Shown one piece after another: positions 43,885 to 52,797 of a DNA stretch of 64,000 nt (the stretch's first letter is position 1; each line of letters begins with the position of its first letter). A program made the position numbers and the translations under genes. Origin of the DNA: JAGNXB01 sp964471595 (GTDB lineage: Bacteria > Bacteroidota > Bacteroidia > Chitinophagales > Saprospiraceae); NCBI GenBank assembly GCA_964471595.1, contig CAYYGN010000002.1, positions 124,001-188,000 on the forward strand, read 5' to 3'. The notes under the pieces were generated by a model. The model saw only the letters and a list, made by a program, of their open reading frames with translations, searched no databases and had not been told where the DNA came from.

Positions 43885-44706
43885 ATGAATGCCTTCTTGT
43901 TCTTGATTTCCATCGGGATTTTGGCCGTTCCTCAGATGGTGAAGGCCCAAATGTCTGCCGGTAGTGTCCCGGATGCTGCCATGGTGGCATCTGGAGGCAT
44001 CCAGGACCCTTTTGCACGGTATTACCAGCCGGCCGGAAATCCCGCTGCCTTATCGGGCTCCCCTTTGTCAGGGGTCGCCGTATTCACCCACCATCCGTTC
44101 GGTCTGAGTGCCCTCTCTACCACAATGATCAGTGGTTGGCACGGCATGGGGGGCGGTGGACTTGGCGGCGCCGTTGGCTATTCCGGCTTTGGAGGTATGC
44201 GACAAGTGGCTTTGTTTCTTGGATTTGGACACCGGCTGTGGAACCGGATTGACGCAGGAATCCAGCTGGAGGGACAAGAGGTCCGTTTTGAGGACTACGG
44301 TCGGGTCCGGATGCTTGGCCTTCAGGGTGGCCTCCGGTTTACCCTTCTGGAAGGAGTGGCGGTTGCCTCTGCTTTGCGATATCCGGTCATGAAGGGCACC
44401 CTGCCGGTTCAAACCCTACCCGCCTCCCTGAGTACCTCTCTGGCATGGAGGGTTTCGCCGGGTTTGCAGATAGCCGCCGAATGGTACCAGGAACGTTCGT
44501 GGAAGCCGGATGTACGGGCGGGCATTACCTATCTCCCTGTCCGATCCGTTGCGATCAGGTTGGGGTACCAGTCCCTTTCAGGTTCCTTTCTGGCAGGTGC
44601 AGGATATCTGTTTCTCGACAACTGGGAAGTGGATCTGGCAGGAGGGTACCACCCTTTCCTTGGTTTCTCCCCCACCGCCGGGCTCCGGTATCAGATTCTC
44701 CGTTGA
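43885..44706 (+). CDS. Outer-membrane beta-barrel protein, PorV/PorQ-like
   Basis: A 273-residue outer-membrane protein. Signal peptide MNAFLFLISIGILAVPQMVKAQ is followed by a block DPFARYYQPAGNPAALSG that resembles the FadL/PorV/PorQ group start (aNPA motif). Repeated short strands follow (GVAVFTHHPFG, MRQVALFLGFGHRL, RSVAIRLGYQSLSG), ending in LRYQILR. A role in T9SS or lipid transport would fit relatives but is not shown. It is followed after five bases by mqnB. A weak box TACCTTTA lies at 43849-43856. Confidence 0.7.
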   Translation: MNAFLFLISIGILAVPQMVKAQMSAGSVPDAAMVASGGIQDPFARYYQPAGNPAALSGSPLSGVAVFTHHPFGLSALSTTMISGWHGMGGGGLGGAVGYSGFGGMRQVALFLGFGHRLWNRIDAGIQLEGQEVRFEDYGRVRMLGLQGGLRFTLLEGVAVASALRYPVMKGTLPVQTLPASLSTSLAWRVSPGLQIAAEWYQERSWKPDVRAGITYLPVRSVAIRLGYQSLSGSFLAGAGYLFLDNWEVDLAGGYHPFLGFSPTAGLRYQILR

Positions 44707-44711
44707 GGACC

Positions 44712-45410
44712 ATGAAGACCATTTGGATTACGGCAACGACCCCACAAGAACTGGGACCTTTGGAAATGCAACTGATCCAAACGTTTCCTGCCCATCAGGA
44801 GGGTGGATGGTGGCATCACCATTGGCACATCATCCCTGTAATGACGGGACCCGGTATGCCTATGGTATTATTGAATCTGGCCCAAATGGAAGCCCGATAT
44901 CCCCCCGACCGGGTATTGTCCATAGGAATTGCAGGTGCCATGGTACCGCAAAGGCACATCGGGGAGGTGGTTGAAGTGGTACGGGATGTATATGCCGATT
45001 TGGGAGCGGAAGATAGCGATGGGAGGTTTCTGAATATGGGAGATTTGGGATTGTGGCATCCAGACGCCTTTCCTTTCCGGCAGGGATGGCTCGAAAACCC
45101 GATTCCCGCCTCCATTCCCGGGGTTGTTGGCGTTTCGGGCATATCCGTCAACACCATTCCCGGTACCCCCCTCAGTATTCAGCGGATGCAGGATCGCTAT
45201 GATTTTGAAGTGGAGACCATGGAGAATGCGGCCTTCTTTCATTTTTGCCTGGCCAGGAAAATCCCGTTTGTTTCCTTCCGTGGTGTTTCCAATGCCATTG
45301 AACCTCGCAACCGTGAACGGTGGAATATTCCAGGTGCTGTGGATGCGGTCAGCCAGGTAGCTTTTGGCTGTCTGTCAGATTGGGTGGCAGGACGCGGAGA
45401 TGAGGAATGA
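44712..45410 (+). CDS. mqnB: Futalosine hydrolase MqnB
   Basis: Splits futalosine to hypoxanthine and dehypoxanthine futalosine in the alternative menaquinone route. The 232-residue nucleoside phosphorylase-like fold shows VLSIGIAGAMVPQRHIGEVV, the purine-binding VETMENAAFFHF (MEN, acid/base region) and SFRGVSNAIEPRNRERW. ATG 44712 fits the family N terminus (MKTIWITATTPQEL). It shares a transcript with the upstream barrel gene. Other nucleosidases such as MTA/SAH hydrolase are possible but fit less well. Confidence 0.88.
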   Translation: MKTIWITATTPQELGPLEMQLIQTFPAHQEGGWWHHHWHIIPVMTGPGMPMVLLNLAQMEARYPPDRVLSIGIAGAMVPQRHIGEVVEVVRDVYADLGAEDSDGRFLNMGDLGLWHPDAFPFRQGWLENPIPASIPGVVGVSGISVNTIPGTPLSIQRMQDRYDFEVETMENAAFFHFCLARKIPFVSFRGVSNAIEPRNRERWNIPGAVDAVSQVAFGCLSDWVAGRGDEE

Positions 45411-45434
45411 CACAGGCCATAACCAGATGGTGAT

Positions 45435-45442
45435 TACCTTTG
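45435..45442 (+). promoter_or_regulatory. -7 box of trxA
   Basis: TACCTTTG, 45 bases before the trxA ATG. No -33 TTTG at standard spacing. Confidence 0.5.
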
Positions 45443-45487
45443 CAACTTTTCCAGGCAACAGCTTGTTACCCCTAAAATTCTTTTGAA

Positions 45488-45805
45488 ATGGCGTTTGAAT
45501 TCACTGATGTCAACTTCCAGGAGAAAGCCCTGGATGGGGGTGTTTCCGTGGTTGATTTCTGGGCTGAATGGTGTGGCCCATGTCGTATGATTGCCCCGAT
45601 CATCGAAGAGTTGGCTCATGATTATGATGGGAAAGTGACGGTGGGCAAACTCAACGTGGACCACAATCCCGAGGTATCCATGAAATACGGGATCCGGAGT
45701 ATCCCTACGATCCTGATCTTCAAAGATGGCCAACAAGTGGAAAAGATTGTCGGTGTGACGACCAAACAAAATCTGTCGTCCAAGATTGAAGGCCACTTGA
45801 GCTGA
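45488..45805 (+). CDS. trxA: Thioredoxin
   Basis: A 105-residue cytoplasmic thioredoxin with the active site WAEWCGPCRM (C29/C32) and the cis-Pro turn IRSIPTILIFKDG. Length and motifs are standard. It has its own promoter box and a strong terminator, so it is probably a single-gene unit. Confidence 0.97.
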   Translation: MAFEFTDVNFQEKALDGGVSVVDFWAEWCGPCRMIAPIIEELAHDYDGKVTVGKLNVDHNPEVSMKYGIRSIPTILIFKDGQQVEKIVGVTTKQNLSSKIEGHLS

Positions 45806-45824
45806 TACCCGGCAATAGGAAGTC

Positions 45825-45855
45825 AAAAAACCCGGGCCTCCCCCCGGGTTTTTTT
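45825..45855 (+). terminator. Rho-independent terminator of trxA
   Basis: CCCGGG (45831-45836) and CCCGGG (45843-45848) around a 6-base loop, flanked by AAAAAA and followed by seven T. A textbook terminator 20 bases after the trxA stop. The A and T runs would also let it work in reverse. Confidence 0.92.
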
Positions 45856-45923
45856 GTCTCCAATGGCAGGCCTTCCAATCTTTCTTCTGAGGTTTCCGTT
45901 ACAGTTGAATAACCCGGTTGGTC

Positions 45924-46856
45924 ATGTCATTTCTCGAACGCCAGGATGCCCAGGAGCAACTCCATCTCGAATTGCTTGCCCGGCAAGTGGTGGAAGGCTT
46001 TATCATAGGTCTTCACAAAAGTCCGTTCCACGGCTTCTCCGTAGAATTTGCCGAACACCGCATCTACAATCCCGGCGAGAGTACCCGCAATATTGACTGG
46101 AGGGTTTTTGCAAGAACCGACCGTTTGTATACCAAACGTTTTGAGGAGGAGACCAATTTGCGATGCCAGTTGATTGTGGATACCTCTTCCTCCATGTTCT
46201 TCCCATTCCAGAAGCAACCCGACCTCATGAAGCCGGGCAACAAGTTCCTGTTTGCTGCCCTCGCAGCCAGCGCTCTGATGGTGTTGCTTCGGAAGCAAAG
46301 AGATGCCTTCGGACTAACGCTGTTTGACCAGGAGATCCGCATCCACTCCGCCATAAAGTCAAGTACGGCCCATTACAAGTTGCTCCTTGCCTACCTGGAA
46401 CAAGCCTACCGGGAAAATGCCCTTTCCATGGGAACGCGCGCGGCAGACACCCTTCATCAACTGGCCGAAAAGATCCACCGCAGGTCCCTCATCATTTTGT
46501 TCAGTGACATGTTCGAGGAACGCGACCAGGAAGAGGACCTGTTCCAGGCGCTTCGACATCTCAAGCACAACAAGCATGAGGTCATCCTCTTTCACACCGT
46601 GGACAAGTCGCGGGAACTTGCCTTCGACTATCCCGACAGACCATACCAGTTTATCGACATGGAATCCGGTGAGTCCGTAAAAGTCCAGGCGGGACTTGTC
46701 CGGGAGGCTTATGTAAGGCAAATGGGCGAATATGTCCGTCACTTGCGCGAGAGGTGTCTGCAATACCACATCGATTTCATTGAAGCGGATATTGCCGGCG
46801 GGTATCGACAAATCCTTCTACCCTATCTGGTCAAACGAACCAGAATGTCTGCCTGA
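45924..46856 (+). CDS. DUF58-family protein with VWA-like fold
   Basis: A 310-residue protein of the DUF58 group. The family block is present: YNPGESTRNIDWRVFARTD and LYTKRFEEETN, then a VWA-like metal site LIVDTSSSMFFPF (DxSxS) and a strand RSLIILFSDMFEER. DUF58 proteins usually sit beside a MoxR ATPase and Bat proteins; here neither is adjacent. A weak box TACAGTTG lies 16 bases before the ATG. Role unknown, probably a chaperone-like partner of a MoxR ATPase encoded elsewhere. Confidence 0.9.
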   Translation: MSFLERQDAQEQLHLELLARQVVEGFIIGLHKSPFHGFSVEFAEHRIYNPGESTRNIDWRVFARTDRLYTKRFEEETNLRCQLIVDTSSSMFFPFQKQPDLMKPGNKFLFAALAASALMVLLRKQRDAFGLTLFDQEIRIHSAIKSSTAHYKLLLAYLEQAYRENALSMGTRAADTLHQLAEKIHRRSLIILFSDMFEERDQEEDLFQALRHLKHNKHEVILFHTVDKSRELAFDYPDRPYQFIDMESGESVKVQAGLVREAYVRQMGEYVRHLRERCLQYHIDFIEADIAGGYRQILLPYLVKRTRMSA

Positions 46857-46981
46857 ACCCGGTAAAAAGGAATCTTCTTGCTTGGGGTGAATCTCGGTCA
46901 TACGCGTCCTGCGGACTCACCATCGTCTCCTTTCAGTTACGGATGCACCAACCCTCCAGAGGGCAGGTACCCTTGAATGCT

Positions 46982-46989
46982 TACCTTTG
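46982..46989 (+). promoter_or_regulatory. -7 box of pruA
   Basis: TACCTTTG, 19 bases before the pruA ATG. No clear -33 element. Confidence 0.5.
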
Positions 46990-47008
46990 CGTGGCAAAAT
47001 ACTGACCC

Positions 47009-48634
47009 ATGTCCAATGCTGTATATCGTGTCCCGGCTCCCGTGAATGAGCCGGTATTCTCTTATTCACCCGGATCTCCGGAAAGGGAGCAAGTGATGAC
47101 CGCTTTGAATGCGTTGAGATCCATCGAAAAAGACATTCCGATGTACATAGGTGGATTGGAAATCCGCACCGGGGACCGCAAGCGCATCCACCCTCCTCAC
47201 GAACGGGCCCACACCCTGGGGTACTATCACAAGGGTGATGCATCCCATGTCAGAGATGCCATTCAGGCTGCCATGACCGCCAAGCCCGCCTGGGAGCAAA
47301 TGCCGTGGCAGGAACGCGCTGCCATATTTCTCAAAGCCGCCGACCTGCTTTCCGGTCCCTGGCGATCGAGAATGAATGCAGCCACCATGCTCTGTCAGTC
47401 CAAAAACATCTTCCAGTCAGAGATAGACGCAGTAGCAGAACTGGCTGATTTCTTTCGTTTTAACGCCCATTACCTCACTGAAATCTACGCCCAGCAACCC
47501 TATAGTCCCGCCACTACATGGAACCGGATGGAATATCGGGCATTGGAGGGATTCGTCTTTGCATTAACACCCTTCAATTTCACCTCGATAGCTGGTAATT
47601 TGCCATCGGCACCGGCATTGATGGGCAATACGGTTGTATGGAAACCCGCCGAAAGCCAGATCTATTCCGCGGCAGTTATTATGGAGATACTTCGGGAAGC
47701 CGGGTTGCCGGATGGCGTCATCAACCTGATTTACGTTTCGGGACCGGTGGCCGGAGACGTCATTTTCCGGCACCGGGATTTTGCCGGTCTTCATTTCACG
47801 GGCAGTACGGGAGTTTTCCAACATATGTGGGAGACCATCGGCGCCAATATCCGGCAATACAGGTCGTATCCCAGGATTGTGGGAGAAACGGGAGGCAAAG
47901 ATTTCGTGATTGCCCATCACAGTGCGGACCCTGTAGCTGTGGCGGTGGCATTGGCCCGCGGGGCTTTCGAATTTCAGGGCCAAAAATGTTCTGCGGCTTC
48001 CAGGGCCTACATTTCCGCCCGCATCTGGCCGGAAGTGAAAGCCAGGCTACTGGAGGATGTAAAAAGCTTCCGAATGGGTTCTCCCGAGGACTTTTCCCAT
48101 TTCATTAATGCGGTCATTGACGAAAAGGCGTTTGACAAAATCAAAGCTTACATTGACAATGCCCGGCAAGCCGACGGCGTCGAAATTTTGGCAGGAGGCG
48201 AAACCGACAAAACCACGGGTTTCTTCATTTCACCGACCATTCTTCAGGTACAGGATCCCGGTTATGTGACCATGTGCGAAGAAATTTTCGGGCCGGTACT
48301 CACGATCTTCGTCTATGACGATGAAGATTATGATAGTACCCTGGAAGTCCTGGATCAAACCTCACCCTATGCCCTGACCGGGGCGGTTTTTGCCAAAGAC
48401 CGCAGTGTCATCCTCCATACCATGGAAAGGCTGCGCCATAGTGCAGGCAATTTTTACATCAATGACAAACCCACCGGCGCCGTCGTTGGACAGCAACCAT
48501 TCGGTGGTGCCAGAGGGAGCGGTACCAATGACAAAGCAGGATCGGTGCTTAACCTTCTGCGTTGGGTCAGCCCAAGGGCGATCAAGGAAAATTTTGTTTC
48601 ACCCAAAGACTATCGCTACCCGTTTCTGGGATAG
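47009..48634 (+). CDS. pruA: L-glutamate gamma-semialdehyde (P5C) dehydrogenase
   Basis: Oxidises glutamate semialdehyde to glutamate, the second step of proline breakdown. The 541-residue aldehyde dehydrogenase has catalytic Glu in VGETGGKDFVI and catalytic Cys in FEFQGQKCSAASRAY. The stand-alone P5CDH N terminus (VPAPVNEPVFSYSPGSPER) is present. Length is normal. The proline dehydrogenase gene lies next to it but convergent, with a 42-base gap, so the two steps are on opposite strands. Confidence 0.96.
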   Translation: MSNAVYRVPAPVNEPVFSYSPGSPEREQVMTALNALRSIEKDIPMYIGGLEIRTGDRKRIHPPHERAHTLGYYHKGDASHVRDAIQAAMTAKPAWEQMPWQERAAIFLKAADLLSGPWRSRMNAATMLCQSKNIFQSEIDAVAELADFFRFNAHYLTEIYAQQPYSPATTWNRMEYRALEGFVFALTPFNFTSIAGNLPSAPALMGNTVVWKPAESQIYSAAVIMEILREAGLPDGVINLIYVSGPVAGDVIFRHRDFAGLHFTGSTGVFQHMWETIGANIRQYRSYPRIVGETGGKDFVIAHHSADPVAVAVALARGAFEFQGQKCSAASRAYISARIWPEVKARLLEDVKSFRMGSPEDFSHFINAVIDEKAFDKIKAYIDNARQADGVEILAGGETDKTTGFFISPTILQVQDPGYVTMCEEIFGPVLTIFVYDDEDYDSTLEVLDQTSPYALTGAVFAKDRSVILHTMERLRHSAGNFYINDKPTGAVVGQQPFGGARGSGTNDKAGSVLNLLRWVSPRAIKENFVSPKDYRYPFLG

Positions 48635-48676
48635 CCAAGGCGCTATCCGGGCCTGACATAGTGTTGGATTAGGGTA

Positions 48677-49888
48677 TCAGGAGATCCGACGTCTCCGCAT
48701 CTCCCTGTCGATCAGTTCCAGTTCACGAGACATCTCTCCGGTGACTGCCGAATTTTCCTCGGCCCTGCGGATGAGATAAGGAATCACTTCCTCCACTTTC
48801 CCATAGGGTACGTATTTGGCGACATTATAACCGGCGGCGGCCAGATTGAACGTGAGGTTGTCACTCATACCGTACAACTGGGAGAAATTGAGATGGGGAT
48901 GACGGCGGTCGGCTCCCTTCTCGTCAATCCATTTGGCCATCAGCAGGCAACTTTCGGCATTGTGCGAGGCATTACAGGAGCCAATCGTTTCATAATGGTC
49001 CACGAGAAATCGAAGAGCACTGTTGTAAGATCTGTCTGTGGCCGGCTTGTCGGTGTGAATCGGTGAGGCATACCCCATTTCATGGGCCCTGTCTCTTTCC
49101 TTGTCCATGTAGGCACCCCTGACGATCTTGGCACCCAGCATCCATCCCTCACTGGCAGCCAACTCCGCGTGCTTCTGGATGAGCGCCAGGCGATCCAGTC
49201 GGTACATTTGATAGGTGTTGTACACGACAACCCTTTCCTTATTGAATCGGCGCATCATGGACAGAACCATGTCGTCAATGGGCTGTTGGATCCAACTTTC
49301 CTCAGCGTCAAAGAATACGGCCACTTTTTTATCGAATGCCGCATAAGAGATGGCTTCAACCCGTTTCACAACAGCTTTGAAAGCGGCTTCTTCTTCGGAG
49401 GTCAGAGAATCTCCATGGTGAACCTTTTCCAGCAAGGCATGGCTGGCGAGACCAGTGATCTTGGTACTGACTACCGGAATATGAGGATTGGTGGAAGCAA
49501 ACTCAATGGCCCGGAGATTTTCGCGCAATGTTCTGTTAAAATCTTCTTCGGTTTCACGCGCTTCAACCCCATAATCAAGGATTGTCAGTGTCTGGTACCG
49601 TGCCAATTTGTCAATGGTTGGCTGACACTGCAGCAAGGACTTCCCACCGACAAAATGTCTGAAAATGGTCTTCTCGGTCAGCCAGCGGGCCATTGGAATA
49701 TTGTGACGCACGGCCCATAAGCCTAATGGCCCTGCAAAGTCAACCAACCAACTTTTGTTCATGAGCCTGAACAAACGGGCGGTTTGCCGGAGCTCCCGGT
49801 CCGAGAGGTATGAAAAGGCGATCGAGGTGTCCTGGAAATCTGGCAACCCCATGCCAGTGGAAGAGTCCAGGGTATCAGGGGAGGTCAT
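48677..49888 (-). CDS. Proline dehydrogenase
   Basis: FAD enzyme that oxidises proline to P5C. The 403-residue protein carries the PRODH barrel motifs VFFDAEESWIQQ, GAKIVRGAYMDKERD, CNASHNAESC and QLYGMSDNLTF. The start is not certain: ATG 49888 overlaps aroE by 14 bases, ATG 49900 would overlap more, and ATG 49852 lies clear of it and begins MGLPDFQDTSIAF. It is third in the DUF368-aroE-PRODH operon and converges with pruA. Confidence 0.93.
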   Translation of the reverse strand: MTSPDTLDSSTGMGLPDFQDTSIAFSYLSDRELRQTARLFRLMNKSWLVDFAGPLGLWAVRHNIPMARWLTEKTIFRHFVGGKSLLQCQPTIDKLARYQTLTILDYGVEARETEEDFNRTLRENLRAIEFASTNPHIPVVSTKITGLASHALLEKVHHGDSLTSEEEAAFKAVVKRVEAISYAAFDKKVAVFFDAEESWIQQPIDDMVLSMMRRFNKERVVVYNTYQMYRLDRLALIQKHAELAASEGWMLGAKIVRGAYMDKERDRAHEMGYASPIHTDKPATDRSYNSALRFLVDHYETIGSCNASHNAESCLLMAKWIDEKGADRRHPHLNFSQLYGMSDNLTFNLAAAGYNVAKYVPYGKVEEVIPYLIRRAEENSAVTGEMSRELELIDREMRRRRIS

Positions 49889-50624
49889 AGGAGGATGCAT
49901 GCCAGATATTCCAGGATAATTCGGCTTGAAGGTACAACATTTCAAGGCCATTCAAAGTGCGTGCACCCCGACGGTCGGCCTCTGCCAAAAAGGGCGTTTG
50001 AGCGGGCTGATAAATCATATCAATGACGAGTTGCCGACTGGATAACGCAGCATAAGGGATGCTGGGTATTTGACCTTCCAGGGGTTCCATACCCAGTGGG
50101 GTTGTCTGGACGACGAGGTCCGCTGACGCCAAATGTTCCTCTTCCAGATCTTGATAAGCCACAACACCTGATCGCCTGTTTCGGCTGACAAGAAGGGTAG
50201 ATACGCCGCATCCATTCAAAGCGTGAACAACGGCTTTGGCGGCACCTCCGGTGCCAAGGACAACGGCTTTCATGCCAACTTGAATACCATGTTTTACGAC
50301 CATCTGGCGAAACGCAGGTGCATCCGTGTTATGGCCGACAAGCCCCTCCCTGCTTACCAGGACGGTATTCACAGCTCCAACCTGTACAGCCTCATCTTCC
50401 AATGTGTGCACATAGGACATGACCGACTCTTTATGGGGATAGGTGACATTGAATCCGATAAGGGCGGGATGCGCGGACAACAACTCAGGCAACAAACGGA
50501 TATCCTGAAGCGGGAATGCCTTGTAATCCCATCCTGAATAACCCTCTTGACGGAACTTCTGACGGAAATATTCCGGGGAAAAGGAATGGGAAAGCGGGTA
50601 ACCGATCAGTCCGAGCAGACGCAT
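49875..50624 (-). CDS. aroE: Shikimate dehydrogenase
   Basis: Reduces 3-dehydroshikimate with NADPH in aromatic amino acid synthesis. The 249-residue protein has GYPLSHSFSPEY (shikimate Ser), NVTYPHKESV (catalytic Lys), GHNTDAPAF (Asp) and the dinucleotide loop GTGGAAKAV. Start at 50624 is fixed by a TGATG junction with the DUF368 gene. A normal single-domain AroE. Confidence 0.95.
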   Translation of the reverse strand: MRLLGLIGYPLSHSFSPEYFRQKFRQEGYSGWDYKAFPLQDIRLLPELLSAHPALIGFNVTYPHKESVMSYVHTLEDEAVQVGAVNTVLVSREGLVGHNTDAPAFRQMVVKHGIQVGMKAVVLGTGGAAKAVVHALNGCGVSTLLVSRNRRSGVVAYQDLEEEHLASADLVVQTTPLGMEPLEGQIPSIPYAALSSRQLVIDMIYQPAQTPFLAEADRRGARTLNGLEMLYLQAELSWNIWHASSYDLP

Positions 50625-51568
50625 CAGGCAGGACCGGTCTCTGCCGGTGGCGAAATTCGTCCCAAAGCCCAAACGAGCAAAAATCCGGCGAGGGTACAGA
50701 CAAAGACAAGTAGGTATTGGGGATCACCGGGATAATCACCAGGGAGGATACTGACTTCCAGGAAAGGGATTTCCTTGCCGTGATTGTCCAAACGATAGGC
50801 CTCGACCCTCTTCCATGGCCATAAACGGTTGAGTGATCCCAGCATGAATCCCGTTAGTATGGCGATCGCGAGGTTGTGATACTGCCGAAATATCCACTGA
50901 AGGATGCGCGAAGCTCCGGCCAGGCCTATGAGACAACCGATAGCGAAACTGCCTACAACAATCACATTGTCCAGGGAGCCGGTTTTCAACAAGCCTTTTA
51001 CATTTTCAATGACCAGGGTATACATGCCCATCAGGAGCAACAGAAAACTGCCCGAAATCCCTGGCAACAGCATAGCCGAAATGGCGATGATCCCCGATAT
51101 CAGGATAAACCAAGGTGCCTCGTTGCCGGTAGCAGGACTAGCCACCGTAATTCCGTAAGCGATCAGCGTCGCTCCGGCAAATCCGATCCAACTGACCAGA
51201 TTCCAACGGGAACCACTACGGGACACCCACCAGGCGGACGCCAGAATAAGCCCGAAAAAGAAGGACCACACCCCCTTGGGGTAATGAGCAATCAGCCAGG
51301 AAATACCGAAGACTCCGATAACTATGCCAATGGCCATCCCGGTCAACAGCGCAGAAAGAAAGGGCCCGTTTATCGCCTCCCAAACAGCCCCGAATCCCTG
51401 ATCCTTCCACAAGCGGATCAATCGGGGATGAAAGGCCCTGATGGAGGATAACAGATCGCTGTAGATCCCGGTGATGAATGCGATGGTTCCGCCCGATACG
51501 CCGGGTACAACCTCTGCCATTCCCATGGCGAATCCTTTCAGCATACGGAGTATCCAGGATGGGTTCAT
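50624..51568 (-). CDS. DUF368 membrane protein, PopT-type lipid-carrier translocase
   Basis: A 314-residue inner-membrane protein with about eight helices. The repeated family signature is present twice: MAEVVPGVSGGTIAFITGIY near the N terminus and MLLPGISGSFLLLLMGMY near residue 170. DUF368 proteins were recently assigned to return of undecaprenyl phosphate across the membrane for envelope synthesis. ATG 51568 is chosen because a perfect promoter ends four bases before it. It heads an operon with aroE and proline dehydrogenase. Confidence 0.88.
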   Translation of the reverse strand: MNPSWILRMLKGFAMGMAEVVPGVSGGTIAFITGIYSDLLSSIRAFHPRLIRLWKDQGFGAVWEAINGPFLSALLTGMAIGIVIGVFGISWLIAHYPKGVWSFFFGLILASAWWVSRSGSRWNLVSWIGFAGATLIAYGITVASPATGNEAPWFILISGIIAISAMLLPGISGSFLLLLMGMYTLVIENVKGLLKTGSLDNVIVVGSFAIGCLIGLAGASRILQWIFRQYHNLAIAILTGFMLGSLNRLWPWKRVEAYRLDNHGKEIPFLEVSILPGDYPGDPQYLLVFVCTLAGFLLVWALGRISPPAETGPA

Positions 51569-51572
51569 GCGG

Positions 51573-51602
51573 CAAAGGTAATGATTGGCACCACCCGTCA
51601 AA
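51573..51602 (-). promoter_or_regulatory. Promoter of the DUF368-aroE-PRODH operon
   Basis: -33 TTTG at 51599-51602 and -7 TACCTTTG at 51573-51580, spacer 18. The box ends four bases before the ATG at 51568. The -33 box lies at the junction with the upstream gene. Confidence 0.72.
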
Positions 51603-52787
51603 CTATTCATGTGGCCGTCCGTAGGGGCCCTCAGAAGCCGGGTCGGAGGATGGTTCTTCCTCCAATTGGATAGAGGGCAATTCCTCCCATAAGTCGGGTT
51701 GGCCGGCATCTATCCATGCCGTGTACCAGGCGCTGGCAATCCCGTGAATGGATGAACGCAGTCGTTCCTCTACCATGCCGTCCATACTTTGGGCATAGGC
51801 TCGGGCGTAATCCGGGCAATAGGTGAGCAGGTTTTGGGTATTCCGGTCTTCAAAACACAATACTTGATCCTCCGGAAACATCGCTCTTTGTTGGCGCTCC
51901 TTGTCCAGCACTTCGGCCACATGGGAATGACTTTCCCGGACCAATGTCCAGCTCCAGGCCCTGAAATCAGAGATATAATCTGCAGGTCCGGTGACCAGAT
52001 CCCATTCTTCAAAGAACAATTCCGGGATCCGGCTTTCCCAGAATCCGTGAATACCGTGTTGCCCCGTCAACTGCCCATTGTAATTGCGGGTGGTATGGAG
52101 AGGGACATGCGCATCCCCGATATAATGGCCCAAATCCGCGCTCAGCCGGAGGATTCCGGGAATATCTTTGCGGATAAACGCTTGCACCAATCGTTTTTGA
52201 TTGATTTCCAGCCAGTAAGGCAAAATGCCATGTAGGCTGAATGAATCCGCAAATATCATTCGTGCCCAGGATGCGGGCTTTTTACCCCCAAAGAGTGTGT
52301 CAGGCAGATCGGTCATCTCGACCATCCACTGTTCATCATAGGGGTCATTGGCATAGAGGGTGTCCCACAGCGTCAGAAATGGGCCAAGAGACCACCCTTC
52401 ACCGGCGTCTTCATTACCGGGCAGAAACAACGAAGGCCCGGAGGATGTCAACGCAAGGGTGTCCCGTTGATGGGTAACAGCAAACAGGTGCAATCGATGA
52501 CGGATCTCCTGTGGCAAATGGGGCGATAGCAACGGTTCGCCATCTTTTTCAAAATGGTCGAGGTCGATATAATGCCTTTTGTATTCCTGAGGAGAAGCAT
52601 AGCGCCTTTTATCCGCATCCACGCCATGTTCCTCCACCCATCCAATGTGTTGGCGGTAAAACTGGTTGAGAGGTGCCGGAATGGCATAGACGGCATGCCG
52701 GTTGATCATCCGGTGACCGAAGAAACCCCAGTCTGGCGGACATCCGCAAACAAGGGAAAAGCCAGTCAGATAAAAAATCAATCCCAT
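51603..52787 (-). CDS. Zinc-dependent phospholipase C / S1-P1 nuclease-like exported protein
   Basis: A 394-residue exported protein. After a signal (MGLIFYLTGFSLVCGCPPD) the mature chain begins near WGFFGHRMINRHAV, where the Trp/His match N-terminal zinc ligands of this fold. Later ligands are in HYIGDAHVPLHTTRNYNG (HxxxDxxxPxH) and HGFWESRI. Bacteroidota members are annotated as zinc-dependent phospholipase C-like; nuclease or phospholipase activity cannot be chosen. It follows the DUF4340 gene by 10 bases and is last in the gldA operon. Confidence 0.82.
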   Translation of the reverse strand: MGLIFYLTGFSLVCGCPPDWGFFGHRMINRHAVYAIPAPLNQFYRQHIGWVEEHGVDADKRRYASPQEYKRHYIDLDHFEKDGEPLLSPHLPQEIRHRLHLFAVTHQRDTLALTSSGPSLFLPGNEDAGEGWSLGPFLTLWDTLYANDPYDEQWMVEMTDLPDTLFGGKKPASWARMIFADSFSLHGILPYWLEINQKRLVQAFIRKDIPGILRLSADLGHYIGDAHVPLHTTRNYNGQLTGQHGIHGFWESRIPELFFEEWDLVTGPADYISDFRAWSWTLVRESHSHVAEVLDKERQQRAMFPEDQVLCFEDRNTQNLLTYCPDYARAYAQSMDGMVEERLRSSIHGIASAWYTAWIDAGQPDLWEELPSIQLEEEPSSDPASEGPYGRPHE

Positions 52788-52797
52788 GGCAGGCTGA

